Assembly (NCBI GenBank): GCA_021798985.1
Contig: JAJZBI010000003.1
Coordinates: 1 to 60,850 of the forward strand
Source: Actinomycetes bacterium
GTDB taxonomy: Bacteria; Actinomycetota; Acidimicrobiia; Acidimicrobiales; Bog-793
Length of the DNA stretch: 60,850 nt
Reading direction: 5' to 3'
Shown: positions 59,274 to 60,850 of the stretch, piece by piece
Numbering within the stretch: the stretch's first letter is position 1
How the letters are laid out: the number at the start of each line of letters is the position of its first letter
Notes under the pieces: model-generated
The model's input: only the letters and a program-made list of their open reading frames with translations
Database searches by the model: none
What the model was told of the DNA's origin: nothing
Program-made: the position numbers and the translations under genes

Positions 59274-60208
59274 CGCCCGGTCCTCTTGGGGTCAGCCGCC
59301 GCGCTGGCGGCGCGCCAACGCGAGACGACGAGGGCCGGCTTGGGCCACGTTGGGCGCATCGCGCGCGCCGTACCGCGCCGAGGCACGATTCGAAGGGCGC
59401 GCCGAACCGGTCAGCACAGCGCGCGGTCCGCTCCGCCGGAGCGCGCGCCGGCCCCGGCGCCGAGCCGGCGAGGCGGCCCGAGCGGGGACCGCGGCGACCG
59501 GGCGACGGAGCAAGGGAGCGGCAACGGCGCGCACGATTCCATTCAAGGACCGAGCTGGTCGAGCGTGATGGGGCAAAGGTCACATCTTCACTGCTCGGCG
59601 CGTGTCCACTCCGTCGTGGCGTCGCGGTTGTCGTTGCCGCCCCTGAGGGGTTGAAGCCGAGCATTGCCAACGCGATGTGCCCTCCGCCAGGGCACGGTCC
59701 GGTGGGCATGCCCGGTTCCGCTGCGCTGGCCGATTGGGGACGAGCCGACGGTTGGCGAGGAGGAAGTGCGCGCGCCGCGAGGCGACCGCGCGGTGAGGGA
59801 CGTGCCGTCGATGACGGCAAACATGACGGGCGGCACGAATCGGCGACGCGTCACGTGCGCGCCGCGCCTGCGTCGGCGACCCGGCCCTCCTGGCACTCCG
59901 GCCGGGAGATGACGCGCGACCATCATTCCAGAAGTCCCTTGACAGGAGGGTCGCTAGCGGGTCTGCTCCTCGTCTTGTGGGCGATATGGCAGGAAAAACA
60001 AGGGTATTGAGGTGAGAGGATCGAGCGGTAACCCTGCTGATCAGGACCAAAGCCTCTACCGAATTGCCGTGGACATGGCATAGATGAAGGCATCGGATCC
60101 GACAACACGATGGGATATCGGCAGCACCGCAAGCCGTTGGCGGCGTGTGCTCTGGCCCACAGCTGACGGGCAGGGTCACCACAGCGGTGCGGGAAGGTCG
60201 GGTGCATT
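59274..60208. other. Gene-poor intergenic region
   Basis: About 935 bp. The open frames here are low-complexity Arg/Ala/Pro shadows. A minus-strand stretch near 59590-59930 (FVPPVMFAVIDGTSLTA, HFLLANRRLVPN in another frame) recalls a decayed DDE transposase, but too weakly to call. The last ~200 bp hold paired segments described separately as a candidate leader RNA. Confidence 0.5.
60011..60080 (+). ncRNA. Candidate structured leader RNA upstream of the DUF2202 gene
   Basis: Short complementary arms cluster here: AGAGG 60015-60019 with CCTCT 60053-60057; CGGTA 60026-60030 with TACCG 60057-60061, which cross the first pair as a pseudoknot or alternative fold; CCTG 60033-60036 with CAGG 60042-60045; and TGCCGT 60065-60070 with ATGGCA 60075-60080 around a GGAC loop. 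An unpaired CCAAAGCC recalls the c-di-GMP-I riboswitch core but the match is incomplete. It lies ~130 nt before the ATG of the secreted DUF2202 gene. Confidence 0.35.
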
Positions 60209-60850
60209 ATGGTCCTGCGCAAGTTCCGTGGAGCGGTCGCCGCGGCGATCCTCGCGACCTCACTCGCGGGTGAAGGCGGCGCCGCAGCTGCCGCGGCTGC
60301 CGCTCCCGCCCCGTCGTTCTCCCTCTCGGGCATCCTCGTCGCGGCGAACGCGAACACCCATCGCATCAGCGTCCGAGTCGGCGCGATGCGCCATTCCATT
60401 GTGCTCACCCCCCGCACGCGCTACCTCGTCCAGCGGCACGAGGCGACGTTGTTCGCCCTTCGCTCCCGCATGCGTGTGACCGTGCGGGGGCTTGTCCAGG
60501 CGCGCTGGCGCGAGGCCGTCGTGGTGACCGTCGGGCCCGGGCCGGTCCCTGGCGCCGTGCCCGCTCCCGCCAACACGGCGTTGAAGGGCGCGCTCGGCTC
60601 GGCGCTCGAACGCGAGCAGTACGCGCTGGCGAGCTACCAGAACGTGGTCAGCCAGCTCGGCCCGATCGGTCCGTTCCCGAACGTGATCCAGGGCGAGCAG
60701 CAGCACGTCGCCACGCTGAAGGCCTTCTTTGCCGAGTACGGCATCAGCCTTCCGACGACGGTGGTGAGCGGCGCGAGCGCGCCGGCGACCACGACGGGAG
60801 CTTGCGCACTCGGGGTCAGCATCGAGCAGTCGCTGATCAGCCTGTATGAC
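60209..60850 (+). CDS. Secreted DUF2202 (ferritin-like) protein, 3' end cut by window
   Basis: 214 codons seen, running off the window end. The N-terminus MVLRKFRGAVAAAILATSLAGEGGAAAAAAAAP is a signal peptide. A beta-rich region (FSLSGILVAANANTHRISVRVG...RMRVTVRGLVQARW) follows, then the DUF2202 four-helix start ALEREQYALASYQNVVSQLGPIGPFPNVIQGEQQHVATLKAFFAEYGI and CALGVSIEQSLISLYD. The paired Glu and ExxH residues are those of ferritin-like di-metal sites. Extracellular role unknown. ATG at 60209; not seen to its stop. Confidence 0.85.
   Translation, partial: MVLRKFRGAVAAAILATSLAGEGGAAAAAAAAPAPSFSLSGILVAANANTHRISVRVGAMRHSIVLTPRTRYLVQRHEATLFALRSRMRVTVRGLVQARWREAVVVTVGPGPVPGAVPAPANTALKGALGSALEREQYALASYQNVVSQLGPIGPFPNVIQGEQQHVATLKAFFAEYGISLPTTVVSGASAPATTTGACALGVSIEQSLISLYD

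Noticed and set aside
59580-59930. Possible decayed DDE transposase on the minus strand
   Set aside because: Only short suggestive strings (AVIDGTSLT and similar) scattered over frames; no catalytic triad, inverted repeats or target duplication visible.
59939-59967. TTGACA at 59939-59944 as a promoter for the DUF2202 gene
   Set aside because: No acceptable -10 box at 16-18 bp (TCTGCT).
1-60850. CRISPR arrays, rRNA genes, plasmid or phage origins
   Set aside because: No regularly spaced repeats, rRNA signatures, integrase, capsid or replication-initiator genes were seen in the window.

Overview
The window is 60.85 kb of high-GC bacterial chromosome with actinobacterial gene content. The ribosomal/trm block (rpsP-khpA-rimM-trmD-rplS-DUF2469), DUF2510, DUF2469 and DUF2795 proteins, a tricorn protease, and Ku with split LigD-type genes all point to Actinomycetota. 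The UDP-sulfoquinovose synthase and general style are compatible with class Acidimicrobiia, but that finer placement is inference. No rRNA, CRISPR array, integrase or intact insertion sequence was seen.

Layout. 0-9.5 kb holds protein targeting and translation genes: ftsY, ffh and the rpsP..rplS block. Set among them are a degraded baeRF-type gene, a DUF2795 gene, and sqdB convergent with an APS-reductase-type cysH. 9.5-29.9 kb is ordinary high-GC core: C1/folate-type enzymes, a CDF metal exporter, an NTP transferase, Nfu, PurE, PAP2, a RecB-like nuclease, a phosphoribosyltransferase, a P-loop kinase, tricorn, a serine/threonine dehydratase-like enzyme, a SpoIIE-type phosphatase, a frameshifted aminoglycoside-phosphotransferase-like gene and a GAF-GGDEF diguanylate cyclase.

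29.9-50.0 kb is the distinctive part. It is a carbohydrate-catabolic island that is visibly more A/T-rich than its flanks from about 33 kb onward. It has five transcription units around two divergent promoter regions: (i) VOC-SDR-glycosidase leftward; (ii) E1 alpha-E1 beta-Gfo/Idh/MocA-VOC-acid-sugar dehydratase-D-2-hydroxyacid dehydrogenase-rhamnose mutarotase rightward; (iii) LacI regulator-amidohydrolase/lactonase-glycosidase-like protein leftward; (iv) ABC sugar-binding protein-two permeases-muconolactone-isomerase-like protein rightward; (v) a second acid-sugar dehydratase leftward. Together they suggest import of a glycoside, intracellular hydrolysis, mutarotation, oxidation to a lactone, hydrolysis, dehydration and ThDP-dependent processing. 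This resembles a non-phosphorylative L-rhamnose or other deoxy-sugar pathway, but with an orphan E1 pair in place of the usual last steps. A LacI-style palindrome sits on the -35 box of the transporter promoter. The right end of the island lies at the 3' end of a tRNA-Gly gene, and an 11-nt stretch of that tRNA end recurs at the left end, suggesting tRNA-targeted insertion.

50.6-60.85 kb returns to high-GC core: Ku, ligase and phosphoesterase for end joining, a ROK sugar kinase, a TauE/SafE-DUF1634-GntR module, a DMT and an MFS transporter, a 0.9-kb gene-poor stretch with a possible structured RNA, and the start of a secreted DUF2202 ferritin-like protein cut by the window end.

Two genes (baeRF-like and APH-like) are broken by what look like one-base frameshifts. 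These could be real pseudogenes or sequencing/assembly errors.
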